Part shown: piece after piece, positions 1 through 10,192 of the stretch
How positions within the stretch are numbered: position 1 is the stretch's first letter
How the letters are laid out: each line of letters opens with the position of its first letter
Source: Cercophora sp. LCS_1
Taxonomy: Eukaryota > Ascomycota > Sordariomycetes > Sordariales > Lasiosphaeriaceae
NCBI GenBank assembly: GCA_036250225.1
Contig: JAPZLL010000031.1
Coordinates: 1-64,000 of the forward strand
Reading direction: 5' to 3'
DNA: 64,000 nt
The notes under the pieces: generated by a model
Told to the model about the DNA's origin: nothing
Databases searched by the model: none
The model's input: only the letters and a program-made list of their open reading frames with translations
Position numbers and translations under genes: made by a program

Positions 1-517
1 TGGGGATTTCCGACCGTTACCCCTCTTTCTGGATGGCCGGCACCAGCCTCTGGCGGCTTACCCAGCCACGAACACGGCTTATTCCGTCGCCCGTTGACAT
101 CATGGCGGCCATCATCAAGCCGTTTCGTTGCCTCAAAACGTCTTCGCTCAGATCATCTGCGCCCTTTCGTCCTCCGGGGTTTACCTTCAACCTCAAGCTG
201 TCCATTGCCGAGACCCTCACCCCATCTCCCATCCCCCATCTCAACCCGTTCCAGTGTCAGGACGTTCTTCATCCTCGATCTGTCATTTCCGAGGACGTTC
301 ATCGCTCAGATCATGATCAACCCATTCCTCACGTTCATCCTCAGGTCATCGTCAATTTGTTCCATGCCGCAGGAAGTTCTGTCAGAAAGGAGGGGGTTCT
401 GACCAGAGGCCAGAACACCATCCAGGCGAAAACTCTGGAAGTGGCCAGACTAGCAGATTGGCACTATTGGCTACGGAACGCGCACGCGTTGCCACTAATT
501 ACAAGTGGATAAAAAGA

Positions 518-540
518 GCACTCTGGCTTTGCTAGAGTGC
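518..540. repeat. Short hairpin, 10-bp arms
   Basis: The arms 518-527 (GCACTCTGGC) and 531-540 (GCTAGAGTGC) pair over 10 positions with one G-T wobble around a TTT loop. It could be a transposon-end or terminator-like hairpin; no transposase or CTAG-type helitron end was recognised beside it. Confidence 0.5.
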
Positions 541-545
541 CAGAC

Positions 546-579
546 AAGAAATGTAATCAAGAAATGTAATCAAGAAATT
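546..579. repeat. 13-nt tandem repeat, about 2.6 copies
   Basis: The unit AAGAAATGTAATC is present at 546-558 and 559-571 and begins a third time at 572. It lies just downstream of the hairpin at 518-540. Confidence 0.75.
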
Positions 580-950
580 ACAACCTCAATGAATTCCAGT
601 GTGCAGTGTTTCCGATAAGTTCTTCAACTCCATCCGTTGCCCGCTGCAGGACGTTTATCGAGATGACCCGCAGTTTCGTCCACCTAGACGTTCATCTTCC
701 GCCGTTCGTCCGCTGCAGGACGTCGCTCCCTCCGGTTCGTCCCCTCTGGCTCGATTCTTCCTCTTTCGCCTCTGCTTCCTATCCACCGTTCTACGTTTTC
801 GCCGTCTCGATTGCACGGCATTCATCCCGTCTCGACTCGACGACCTTCGCTTGACTAACACGGAACGACCCTTCGTCTCGATTTTCTTCGCTCGATTGAC
901 AGATTCCTCATCCCGTCTCGATTCTTAAATCCTTCGACGCCCGTCGCGTC

Positions 951-970
951 AACACGAATCAACACGAATC
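951..970. repeat. 10-nt tandem duplication
   Basis: AACACGAATC occurs twice head to tail (951-960 and 961-970), just beyond the stop end of the coiled-coil frame at 996-1601. Confidence 0.7.
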
Positions 971-995
971 TATTCCCAGCCAGCATAGAGACCAG

Positions 996-1601
996 CTATT
1001 TGTTTGCCATGGTTGTGGCATCATCCTCTAACTTCTTCATACGATGCTCAATATCATCGAGACGCTTTAGTACATTTTGCCTAATTTCAGAGACATCAAC
1101 TCTTGCACTGCTAAGCTCGGCTTTAGCCTTCTCAAGGTCTGCTTTGGCTTTTCCCAGAGAAGACGCCTTACCCTCAAGTTCACACTCAACTAGAGATTTA
1201 GCGGCTACAACCGCTTCCCAGTTCGCTTTGGCGTCGTCTCGCTCTGAGATGGCGGCCTCTAGTTCGTTTTTAAGCTCGGCCATGATGATCTTGTCGCTTG
1301 TAAGGGCGGCGTCTCGTTGCTGTTCAGTGTGGCCAAGCTTGGCTGCGACTTTCTCGAGCTCGGCCTCGACTTTTCTGAGAGACAATGTACTCTCATTAAG
1401 TTTGCCTTCGACAAGAGCTTTGGCGGCTACAATGGCATCGCGACCTTGAATGGCGTCATCTCGTTGTCGCCTAGCCTGGGCAAGTGCGTCTTCCGTGAAG
1501 GCATCTCTGACACTGGTGATGGCCTGTACTATGGCCTGGTGGTTTGCCGCGGTGTGGTGGTCTCGGACCATCTGAAGAAATTTCGGTATGGCAATCAATT
1601 T
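996..1601 (-). CDS. Coiled-coil protein or exon, unknown function
   Basis: An open minus-strand frame of about 200 codons encodes an alanine-, lysine- and glutamate-rich heptad-like protein. It contains two related blocks (VAAKALVEGKLNES and VAAKSLVECELEGK), suggesting an internal duplication of a coiled-coil segment. There is no ATG at the start: the frame opens right after TAG in ...ACAACCTAG, a plausible 3' splice site, so this is probably a downstream exon. The nearest upstream coding-looking piece is the frame at 1717-1986, but the link between them is not proven. I recognise no family. It may be a real gene, or one decaying in this repeat-rich edge. Confidence 0.35.
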   Translation of the reverse strand, partial: KLIAIPKFLQMVRDHHTAANHQAIVQAITSVRDAFTEDALAQARRQRDDAIQGRDAIVAAKALVEGKLNESTLSLRKVEAELEKVAAKLGHTEQQRDAALTSDKIIMAELKNELEAAISERDDAKANWEAVVAAKSLVECELEGKASSLGKAKADLEKAKAELSSARVDVSEIRQNVLKRLDDIEHRMKKLEDDATTMANK

Positions 1602-1716
1602 CTAGGTTGTGATGTCAGCTGCTAACAGGATATCATAGGCGGCACGACATTGGAGGACGGGGATAATGTGGGTGAGGAATGATATAGATGGGGGAACCAG
1701 CTAGGCACATCAGCGG

Positions 1717-1986
1717 TTAGGCATTTATGCATGCTGCGGTAATAATAGTAGTCATTTCTTCACCTGTCCCAGGTGACCAGTATAAATTGAGAAGCTCGAT
1801 TCTGCGGATGTCGGTGATGGGGCAGTCTGGAATGACCTGGAATTCGACGTTGCTCCGTTTCAAGCCTGAGGGAATCTCTTCAACCCACATCTCGTAGGCT
1901 TTCTCGTTGTCCCATTTTGGACTTTGCACGATGTGGTTGAGTGGTGCGTGTATGACCGGCTCGTCGAGTATACGGGGGAGGCCCAT
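1717..1986 (-). pseudogene. CmcJ/AsaB-like oxidoreductase fragment
   Basis: The frame starts at an ATG (1984-1986) and runs 89 codons. Its first 60 or so residues, including SPKWDNEKAYEMW, RSNVEF and PITDIR, resemble from memory the N-terminal region of the fungal CmcJ/AsaB (GA4-desaturase-like) oxidoreductase family. Similarity fades after PITDIR, and none of the later catalytic region is visible before the coiled-coil frame at 996-1601. Family members are usually around 280-300 residues, so this is either exon 1 of a rearranged gene or a truncated relic. The assignment rests on motif recall alone. Confidence 0.35.
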
Positions 1987-2958
1987 GATCGCGGCGAGGT
2001 TAAATAGAAATAGTTGAGAAAACTGTGAAGTTAGGTATGCTGTGAGTGATGGTTCCGATATTGACGAAATGCCTAGACGCTATGTTGCTGTTGAGCCTTG
2101 AACCGACATTTGCCAGGCACCAGCAGCAGCAGCAGCAGCAAATAAACATGCCAATATTACCCGCGCACAAAACCTTTCACCCCATGATGAGCCGAGCGGT
2201 GGCATCTTCGGAAGCAGCATCCCGCTTGCAACAACTGCATCGAGTGTTTCGGAATGCGTCTCATCCAACCAACGTACCACGTTAGCCAGTCTTCTCCAGC
2301 CTGCGTCCAAGTATGAGGGTGTTCAGCGGCCGGAGGGGAGGAGGGGTACCTCCCAGGTTCCACTCCATGGTGAACGGTCTCGTTACACAACAGGACCTTG
2401 CGGCCGCTGCCGATCGCAGACTGCTAATTAGGCCGGTAGCCATGCGAGCTGCTGTCAAAAAGACCGGTAGAGGAGGTGGACGCGCAGAACATCGGGCCGA
2501 GTGCTGACGTCCATCGGGATCCGTCCCCTAATTAACGGCCCCCCTGTTGTGTTGCTACTGCGGTAGAGAGCAGAAACTCGAAGCACCCGTACCGGATGGA
2601 TGAAGCCTTGGTATTGGCTGCTTGCCCGCTTCTGCGCTTGCGTTTAGGCAATGGGGCACTTCCATTAGGTACTTGATCGGGCTTGCTCAATGGGGCATGA
2701 AGAACAAGGAAATCGCCCAGGAGGAAGGTGCCCTAGGGCGACTGAATGCGGTACCGTTATCAGTGACTGAGTGTCTCTGCAGCTTGTCTAGGTCCATCGC
2801 AAATTTAGGTGACTGGGGCCTCGATTGCGCAAGCAACTCTGTGCAAGCCTTCTTCCTCAACCCGGTCCCCCAACAACCAGTTGTAAAATAAAAGCCGACA
2901 ACCGGACACCTCTGAGCTGTACGCGAGAGGAAATAGGCACAAAAACTAAATATTTTTT
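1987..2958. other. Intergenic, no gene seen
   Basis: Only short frames without recognisable domains occur here. A (CAG)6 microsatellite lies at 2121-2140. The right part would hold the promoter of the STAND gene starting at 2959, and possibly unrecognised upstream exons of it. Confidence 0.45.
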
Positions 2959-5554
2959 ATGCCCGACCAGGCAATTGCGGCGTTCAAGGACTGCTTGGGG
3001 TTTTCGACACCTCCTCATTCCACTCGGATCGAGCAGCTTCAGAAACTTGCCGAGGCGAAGAACTCGGTCCGTCCCCACGCTGAGCTCATTCAGAAGCTCA
3101 AAGAGATGCAACTCACCAGCCAGGCGACTACATCCGCCGGGCTACAGTTTCGGCGGTGCCAAACCATTCCTCATCCCCAGAACCCGGCCTTCTACGGGAG
3201 AAACAATGTCTTGCAGGAAATCCCGGCGGCATTTGAGCAGCAGACGTCTCGACCAGCATCCGTAGCTGTTTGGGGCACCGCTGGCATTGGAAAGACGCAA
3301 ATAGCACTAGAATTCGCTCACAGACTCTGGTCGAGCGGACAGGAGACTATATTGTGGATTGCGAGTGAGACGACAGCAGAGGTCACCAGGTCGTTCAACG
3401 ACGCGGCCAGGGGGCTCGAACTCGAAGGACATTCCACTACTAACACCCCAGACCAAAATAGACACCTGGTACTCCAGTGGCTTCAACGCACAGGCAAGTG
3501 TTCGATACAACTTTTTCTTTTCCTCTCTCCAGCTGTAGGTCTAACCAGCCAGCTCATCCAGATGCACCTTGGTTGTTAGTCTTTGACAACGTCGAAACCC
3601 ACGAGGCCGCCATCCAGAACTGGCCAACCGTTGGACATGGCAAGATCCTCGTGACTTGTCGCAGCATGTTTGTGGCGGAAGCGGATACAATTGCAAAGGC
3701 AATCCAAGTCCCGGCTTTCACCGTCCCCGAAACTACCGAAATGATGCACAAAATTCCCAAGAGGTCGACGCTCGGGAATGGCGGGCAGCTCGAGGAGGAT
3801 GCTACAAACCGGCTATCTTCCAAACTTGGCGGGCTCCCGCTTGCCATCGACATTGTTGCCAAGCAGATCAAGCTCTCTCGGCGGTTCAAGTCTGTCGCTC
3901 AATATCTGCCCTACTTCGAAGACAACCAGGAATCGGCCTTAATGCGGCCGAAGCGAGGAGGCGCAGATCCATGGTACCCTCGAGATCTGCACAATCTTTG
4001 GCAGCCGGCCTTCGATGACCTAAACGAAGGTGCCGCAGAACTGATGGGCATTCTGTGCTTTATGGGCCCCGGAGCAATCCCAACGTTTCTGTTCCGGGGG
4101 AAAGACTGGTCTAAGCTACGCCCACGTTGGGAGTTCTTGGAGGACGAAGAAAGGCAAGTATCTATACCTGCGAGGAAAAAAAACTCGGAAGCATCCACTC
4201 CTGCGTCTGCACTAACCTTGCTTTTGAGCAGGGTCGATGAAGCTACTAATATCCTTCTGGAGTCGGCCCTTAGTGGTATTAACGATGAAACAGGAATTAT
4301 TACGGTGCATCGTCTGATCCAAGTCAGCTATTTCCTCCAGATGGCGGTAACAAGTCGCCTCAAGTCATTCCATTCAGCTCTTATCCTCCTCCGGACTCAC
4401 TTCCCTTCGCAAGAGTCAAATGGAGCCCATCACTTTCACACAAAATGGGACCTATGCGGCCGATTGCATCAACACGTCATCGCATTCCGTGACCGCTGCC
4501 AATCGCCGAAAAACCGTGCTACGCTCCCGACAAATGAGCTAACTTTCATCCATCTCGTTCGCGATAATGCCTGGTATATGGTTGAGACACAGCAGTTTCT
4601 CCAAGCCGAGTCGGCTTTCCTGTCCATCCTGGGCGACATCGACAACGGATCCCTTCTAGCCACCAGCATCCAGCGAAGCCTCCTTGGACTGTATGAGCGG
4701 ACAGGCAGAAGCGTCAAGGCATGCAATGCTGCCGAGATTGAGTTCAAAATACTAGAAAAGCAGGGGGTTTGCAAAGGCAACAACCAGGCCAATGCCAACA
4801 GCAACGTAGGGTACGCCTTAGTGTCTGCGCGCAGAGCTGCTGAAGGCCTGAAGTACCTCGATACATCGGTAGCGATGGCCAAGTCTCACCCCGAGCCCGA
4901 GCGCTACCAGGAGTATAACATTGATCGGTTTTTGAGGAATAGAGGCCGCTGTAGGATGTAGATGAAGCAGTTTGATGAGGCTCTAAGGGACTTTGACGAG
5001 GCCGAGTACTTCCAGGATAAGATGCATGGCCCCCACAGCCACCACTACCATGGAGAGTAAGTGCCCTTTTCCCTGAAAGGAGAAGAAAAAAAGTCGACGA
5101 GCACGTGCTGATGATTTCTAGGACGAAACACGAACGCTCCAAGATTGCAGCCTGGCAAGGAGACTTGGATTCGGCCGCGCGACTCAGCCGCGAAGCCCAA
5201 GCCCTACTCTCCGCAGGAAAACCCACGCACGCAGGCGTCATGGCGACGCTCTACCGCCAAGGCTGGATCGCCATGCTCCAGGGCGACGATGACGCGGCCC
5301 TCCAGCACCTGGAGAAAGCGCTAAGTATCTGCCAGCTCAACGAGCCGCACCGGGGAAACGCGGGCGAGTCGGCGCGGGTCCAGTGGCGGATGTCGCAGGT
5401 TTACGAGCGCAAGGGCCTGGTTGAGGAGGCAAAGCGGCTGAGGGGCACGGCGGAGGGGGTGAAGAGGGAGCTGTTGGAGACAGGCGACTATGCGGTTGTG
5501 CAGGATGACGACGAGGCGCAGTGGGATGCGTTGGTTGGGTTACTTTATCGGTGA
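2959..5554 (+). pseudogene. NB-ARC/TPR STAND (NLR-like) gene with in-frame TAG
   Basis: The conceptual exons are 2959-3493, 3562-4153, 4232-5056 and 5122-5554. They join in phase for 795 codons with one internal TAG at 4959-4961. The product is a signal-transducing ATPase. The P-loop GTAGIGKT lies near residues 106-113, and the Walker B segment WLLVFDNV is created exactly at the first splice. An NB-ARC GLPLA-type segment (GGLPLAIDIVAKQ) follows, then a C-terminal TPR region ending at DALVGLLYR. Introns 1 and 2 (3494-3561, 4154-4231) begin with GC, not GT; removing them restores WLQRTDAPWLLVFDNV and EDEERVDEATN. Intron 3 is GT-AG. The TAG sits in coding sequence (NRGRCRM-stop-MKQFDEAL) and is not removed by any in-phase intron I could find. 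Read literally the protein stops at 618 residues, losing the last TPRs. Fungal relatives act in allorecognition and immunity-like cell death; the N-terminal effector domain is absent or unrecognised here. Confidence 0.8.
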
Positions 5555-6639
5555 GAAAAGAAGATGCTATCTTGTATCAAAATTATTCATAGCGTAGATC
5601 CTCGCAGATGAAGCTTCCCAATTGTCTATGCAGAGCTTTTCAGCCACTCAAGCATCGAGGCCCAAGCCAGTCTTACAAGTCCTTCATCATGCAGGAATAA
5701 CTGCTGAATGCCACGCATCGTATGTGCTGCGCTGCAGTATTTACTGCGAAGGAGAAAAAAGAGTTCGAATATGAAGCTTTCAGGGCAGACGGATCTGAAA
5801 ACGGGGAAACCGGAGGTAGAGACGGTATGGATTTACGGGCGGCAGAAAAAAATGCTGGCCTAAGGCGTAACTGCCGGGGCAAATAGTTGACAGGGTTAGA
5901 TAACCGTCGAGGCTAGATATTGGCCATATTAGGTAATGGTGATGGTATCCGTGGTGTTTCTGTGGAATAGTATATATGGTATGTGGTTGTAGCAGAGAGA
6001 ACTGCCAAGACAAAGGCTTTGTCTGCGATCTCTAGATGCACAGACCACCTATCCAGGTGGGGCTGTCTATCTAATCTGTGGCTGTGGGGCCGGAGGCCCC
6101 ACCATACCGTATCATTGGTTGACTGATGCGGATCCGAATCGGATCCTGTCATCCGATAGCATCGCATGGTGAAGCTGACATTTCTTTAGCTCTACAAACG
6201 CTCGCCGTAAGCCCAAAACACCAAAGAAGAGGCGTCGGCACGGCTCTGGTAAGTTAGGGGTTAGGGAAGGCTCGCGAGTCTGGAAAAGACGCATATCTCC
6301 AGGGGACAGGGGCTGGAAGAAAGCTTTACCTGAGTTTGGGTTTCGCTACGCGCTGAGGGTTTTGTTTCTGGTTGCCAATGGGCACCGCCAAGGACGTGAA
6401 AGCAACTTTCTGCCAAGTCCATTGATGGCTGTGAGCCTCCCAGCGGGAGGTGACTTGACACAATGAGGGTTAGGGTAACCAGGGTCCCCTGCCGAGAATT
6501 CCCCAATCGTTGTGGGGCAATCAATTGATCTGTCCAAACTCCGATTTTTTTTTTTTGCATCGTCTTCACCATCATCGTCGTCTCTTTCTCTCGGTTCAGT
6601 TCTCCTTGCGCCACAACCACCCCTTATATCCAAGCCAAA
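5555..6639. other. Intergenic, promoter of the RRM gene
   Basis: No gene seen. The distal part is A/T-richer than its flanks. TTAGGG-type motifs occur at 6254-6266 and 6470-6476, and a T-run lies at about 6545-6557, shortly upstream of the RRM gene start. Confidence 0.5.
6254..6476. promoter_or_regulatory. TTAGGG-type boxes
   Basis: TTAGGGG-TTAGGG at 6254-6266 and GGGTTAGGGT around 6467-6476 resemble telomere-repeat (Tbf1-type) binding sites. Yeasts use these in promoters of translation and snoRNA genes. Their use here is inferred from sequence and from their place 165-385 bp upstream of a gene start. Confidence 0.3.
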
Positions 6640-7602
6640 ATGTACGTCGAAGCGATATGGCAATTGGTCCAACTGAGAGGCGGTGCAGCTAACTGACGCC
6701 CCTTAGGCAATCTCTCCGTCGCGTTGCCCTCAGGGCTGCTTGCGCAGCATCGAAGCAGGTCGTTCCCAAGGCCACTGCCGCTCCTCTTAGCCAGATTGCC
6801 CTCAAGGCTACCCTGACGAAGCAGACATCGATTTGCAGAGCGAGGTTCTTTTCGCAGACGATTCGCGCCCAGAACGAAGCCGAGTCCAAAGAGAAGCCTT
6901 CCGAGTTCGTCCGCAATCCCAACCAGGGCAATGATGAACCCCCAAACAGCATCTTCGTCCGAAACATGGTTTTTGACGCCACCGAGGAGCACCTCACCTC
7001 CGCTTTTTCGAAGTTTGGCGAGGTCCTTTACTCCACCATCGCGCGGGACGCCCGTGGCTTGAGCAGAGGGTAAGTCTTGGGCCCAGTTGCGAAGGAAGGC
7101 GGACGGTAGGCAGAGCTAACATGGATCAATCTGAAGCTATGGATTCGTCTTCTTCAAGGAACCAGAGGCCGTGCAAGCTGCCATTGACGGCGTCGACGGC
7201 TCGTTCTGGCATGGCCGCCGCCTGGGAGTCACGAAGAGAAATAAGAAGGAGAGGCCCGCTAGTCGATTGGCGCGCGGGGAAGCCTCGCCAACCGACTCTC
7301 TTTTCATTGGCAACATCCCCTATGAGACAACCGATGCCGAGCTGAACCAGCTTTTCCGTAACCTCGACAACGTCACCGATATCCGTGTCGCTGTCGACCG
7401 TACGACCGGTTGGCCCCGGGGTTTTGCGCACGCCGATTTCACCGATGTCGAGTCAGCCACCAAAGCGAAGGAGAAGCTCGCAGAGATTAAACTTGGCGAA
7501 CGTCAACTCAGAGTGGACTTTGCAGCAGCCGCCGCCACCAGGTCGAGAGGGCGACGGGAGGAGGGTGGTGAGAGCGAGAATAATGAGTTCAGCAGGGAGT
7601 GA
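6640..7602 (+). CDS. Mitochondrial-type protein with two RRM domains
   Basis: Exons are 6640-6641, 6707-7069 and 7137-7602, giving 276 residues. The first exon holds only the AT of the start codon; the intron GTACGT..TTAG (6642-6706) splits ATG, and splicing gives MQSLRRVALRAACAASKQ. The second splice gives RGYGFVFF, an RNP1 motif. The N-terminal 50 or so residues are rich in Arg, Ala and Ser with few acidic residues, then RFFSQT, as in mitochondrial presequences. RRM1 spans about residues 82-158 (RNP2 SIFVRNM). RRM2 spans about 172-250 (RNP2 LFIGNI, RNP1-like RGFAHADF). The end is Arg/Glu-rich. It probably binds RNA in mitochondria; the exact target is unknown. Confidence 0.88.
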
Positions 7603-8230
7603 AGAGCCCGAAGGGCCACGTAAGGGCGGCGACAGGGATAGTGTGGTGGGAAGCGGCGAGCTGGCCAACGATGTAAGATGATTGTGTTCTTGGGTCGTCG
7701 TGTGTGCCTAGATGTATTCATATTGGTAAATAACTGTGGCGCGGATCTCCCTTCATGACTAATTGACGATAACCCGAAGCACCCTGGACGATGCGTGGGC
7801 TCGGTTGCGGCCCAATATGCCAAATTATTTTCGTTGAGGGGTTGTTGATGTTTTGATGCATCACCGGAACTGCCCGTCGGTCATTGACGCCCGACCACAT
7901 GTGATTTGGCGGCGTCTGGGAACCTGAATCCGGGGGTTGGTGGGGCCAAGTGGGGGCTCTCCAGGGGCTGCTGAGGTGGCACCGAGGGGACCAACCCGGC
8001 TTGCAGCCTCGGTATTTCGATCTTAAATCGCCTCGAAGCTGCTGGCTTGCCGCTCGATCTGTCACAACCTAACACCCGCGCCTTTCGAACTCGACAGTGC
8101 CATCCGTGCAAGAGCAAAGCGGCCAGCCGATCCAGCTATAAATTCCCGAGCACACCCCAAACCCGCGCACCCAACCGAGACACTTTGTCTCGACGTTTTT
8201 CCCGCGTTTGCCAGCGACAACAACCCCGCG
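7603..8230. other. Intergenic, 3' region of RRM gene and PEX5 promoter
   Basis: No gene seen. The region just before 8231 is C-rich, as is common in fungal 5' leaders. Confidence 0.5.
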
Positions 8231-10192
8231 ATGTCCTTCCTCGGCGGCGCAGAGTGCTCGACGGCGGGCAACCCGCTCAGCCAGTTCACGAAACACGTCC
8301 AAGATGACAAAAGTCTGCAGCATGACCGCATGGTCGGCGCGGGCCCAAATGGAGCTCTTGGTGGTTTCCGGAGTCAGGGCCGGGGCGCCCCGCAGGACGA
8401 GATGGTGAATGGCTTCCTGCATCAGAATCCCGCCATGCCTGAGATGTCGCTTGAGCAGCCAGGCCCTGGCCCCATGGGGCATCTTCACATGGACGCTGCC
8501 CACATCCGTGCCCAAACGGCGTCCCCTCCGCAGTGGACCGGCGACTTCCAGAATACCCAGGCTGCCATGGAGGCAGCCTTCAACGCGCCGGCAGGGACCC
8601 AGTTCAGCCCGGACGAGTTCGCAAAGTTTCAGCAGATGGGAGCTCCTGGGGCCTCGTCAACTCGTGCCTCCCCGATGCCCAGCGCCTTCGCGCAAGCACA
8701 AAACCCCATGATGGGCGGCATGATGGGTATGGGCGGTATGAGCTACGGCATGATGTCGCGTCCCATGTACCAACCCATGGCAACCATGTATGGGCCACAA
8801 GCTCAGATGCCACAACAGCGACAGCAAGAGCCCGAAGGCAAGGGTAAGGGCAAGGTTGTCGAGCTGGACGATACAAAATGGGAGGAGCAGTTCGCCCAGA
8901 TGGAGCTGCATGACCAAAAGGTTCGCGAGACGGACGAAGCGCAGGCCATGGAGCCTGAGCTGAACGAGATGGACGAGAAGCTGCTGAACTCGGAGACGGG
9001 CTACGGCGACTTTGAGTCCATCTGGCGCGGCATGCAGGCCGAGCAGCAGGCAATGAAGGAGCTGGATCTCGAGGAAGACTTCGCTAAGTTCGACAGCAGC
9101 AACTTTGGCGGTGAAAATCTCAACGACTGGACCCTGACGAACGGAAGGCTAGGTGCAGACCCCATCATCCAAGACTACCTGTTTGAGGAGGAGAACATCT
9201 TCCAGGACCAGCCAAATCCCTTTGAGGAGGGCCTGCGGATCATGTCCGAGGGCGGAAACCTGTCGCTCGCTGCCCTCGCGTTTGAGGCAGCTGCACAGAA
9301 GCAACCAGACCACGTCGATGCTTGGGTCTACCTAGGTAGTGCCCAGGCCCAAAACGAGAAGGAAGAAGCCGCTATTCGAGCCTTTGAACACGCCATGAAG
9401 CTCGACCCCAACAATCTCCCCGCCCTCCTGGGTCTTGCCGTCTCCTACACAAACGAAGGCTACGATAGCACGGCCTATCGCACGCTCGAGCGCTGGCTCT
9501 CAGTCAAATACCCCCAGGTCATCGCCCCGAAAGACCTCTCCTCTGCGGCGGACCTGGGCTTCACCGATCGCGCTCAGCTCCACGACCGCGTGACCAACCT
9601 CTTCCTCGACGCAGCCCGTCTCGCTCCCGACGGCGCCCACATGGACCCCGATGTTCAGGTCGGCCTGGGCGTGCTCTTCTATGGAGCCGAAGAGTACGAC
9701 AAGGCCGTCGACTGCTTCCAGGCTGCGCTACATAGCTCTGAGCTTGGCGCCACCAACCAGCGGGAACAGATCCATCTGCTCTGGAACAGGCTTGGCGCGA
9801 CTCTTGCCAACAGTGGCCGTTCTGAGGAAGCTATTGCCGCCTACGAAAAGGCCCTCGCCATCCACCCCAACTTTGTCCGTGCGCGGTACAACCTTGGTGT
9901 CTCGTGTATCAACATTGGATGCCACGCCGAGGCTGCTGGGCACCTTCTTGCAGCGCTGGACATGCACAAGAGCGTAGAAAAGAGCGGCCGCGAGAAGGCG
10001 AGGGAACTTCTTGGCGGCGGCGCTGACGGCAACACGGATGCGCGCATCGACGCCATGACAACGCAAAACAGGAGCACAACACTCTATGACACGCTGCGGA
10101 GAGTGTTTACGCAGATGGGCAGACGGGATTTGGCCGAGAAGGTCGTTGTCGGTGTAGACCCGGATATTTTTAGGGGCGAGTTTGACTTTTGA
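8231..10192 (+). CDS. PEX5: PEX5, peroxisomal PTS1 receptor
   Basis: A single 653-residue frame. Pex5 is the cycling receptor that binds C-terminal SKL-type signals in the cytosol and docks at peroxisomal Pex13/Pex14. The N-terminus MSFLGGAEC carries Cys9, matching the conserved cysteine used for mono-ubiquitin recycling. The disordered N-terminal half has WxxxF-type motifs (WTGDF at 102-106, WEEQF at 217-221) that bind Pex13/Pex14, plus W-containing segments near 265 and 300. The C-terminal half, about residues 330-620, is TPR: repeats such as VDAWVYLGSAQAQNEKEE, VQVGLGVLFYGAEEYDKA and NFVRARYNLGVSCINIG form the PTS1 pocket. Length and order fit filamentous-fungal Pex5. No intron is needed. 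Confidence 0.96.
   Translation: MSFLGGAECSTAGNPLSQFTKHVQDDKSLQHDRMVGAGPNGALGGFRSQGRGAPQDEMVNGFLHQNPAMPEMSLEQPGPGPMGHLHMDAAHIRAQTASPPQWTGDFQNTQAAMEAAFNAPAGTQFSPDEFAKFQQMGAPGASSTRASPMPSAFAQAQNPMMGGMMGMGGMSYGMMSRPMYQPMATMYGPQAQMPQQRQQEPEGKGKGKVVELDDTKWEEQFAQMELHDQKVRETDEAQAMEPELNEMDEKLLNSETGYGDFESIWRGMQAEQQAMKELDLEEDFAKFDSSNFGGENLNDWTLTNGRLGADPIIQDYLFEEENIFQDQPNPFEEGLRIMSEGGNLSLAALAFEAAAQKQPDHVDAWVYLGSAQAQNEKEEAAIRAFEHAMKLDPNNLPALLGLAVSYTNEGYDSTAYRTLERWLSVKYPQVIAPKDLSSAADLGFTDRAQLHDRVTNLFLDAARLAPDGAHMDPDVQVGLGVLFYGAEEYDKAVDCFQAALHSSELGATNQREQIHLLWNRLGATLANSGRSEEAIAAYEKALAIHPNFVRARYNLGVSCINIGCHAEAAGHLLAALDMHKSVEKSGREKARELLGGGADGNTDARIDAMTTQNRSTTLYDTLRRVFTQMGRRDLAEKVVVGVDPDIFRGEFDF

Larger units (their letters stand above)
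1..995. other. Gene-free edge region with degenerate repeats
   Basis: I see no convincing gene here. The stretch is pyrimidine-rich on the plus strand and repeats short motifs: CGTCTCGA occurs at 803, 828, 874 and 914, and CGCTGCAGGACGT at 642 and 711. It looks like decayed repetitive or intergenic DNA. Short open frames on both strands have no recognisable domain. Confidence 0.5.

Noticed and set aside
518..540. Helitron 3' end
   Set aside because: The hairpin is right in size, but no CTRR terminus follows at the usual distance and no Rep/helicase sequence was seen.
2121..2140. (CAG)6 as a functional repeat
   Set aside because: A short microsatellite of a length common by chance, outside any gene.
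4913..4961. 49-bp intron that would remove the TAG in the STAND gene
   Set aside because: Its removal shifts the frame to an immediate stop (GAA TGA), and its translation (YNIDRFLRNRGRCRM) looks like coding TPR sequence.
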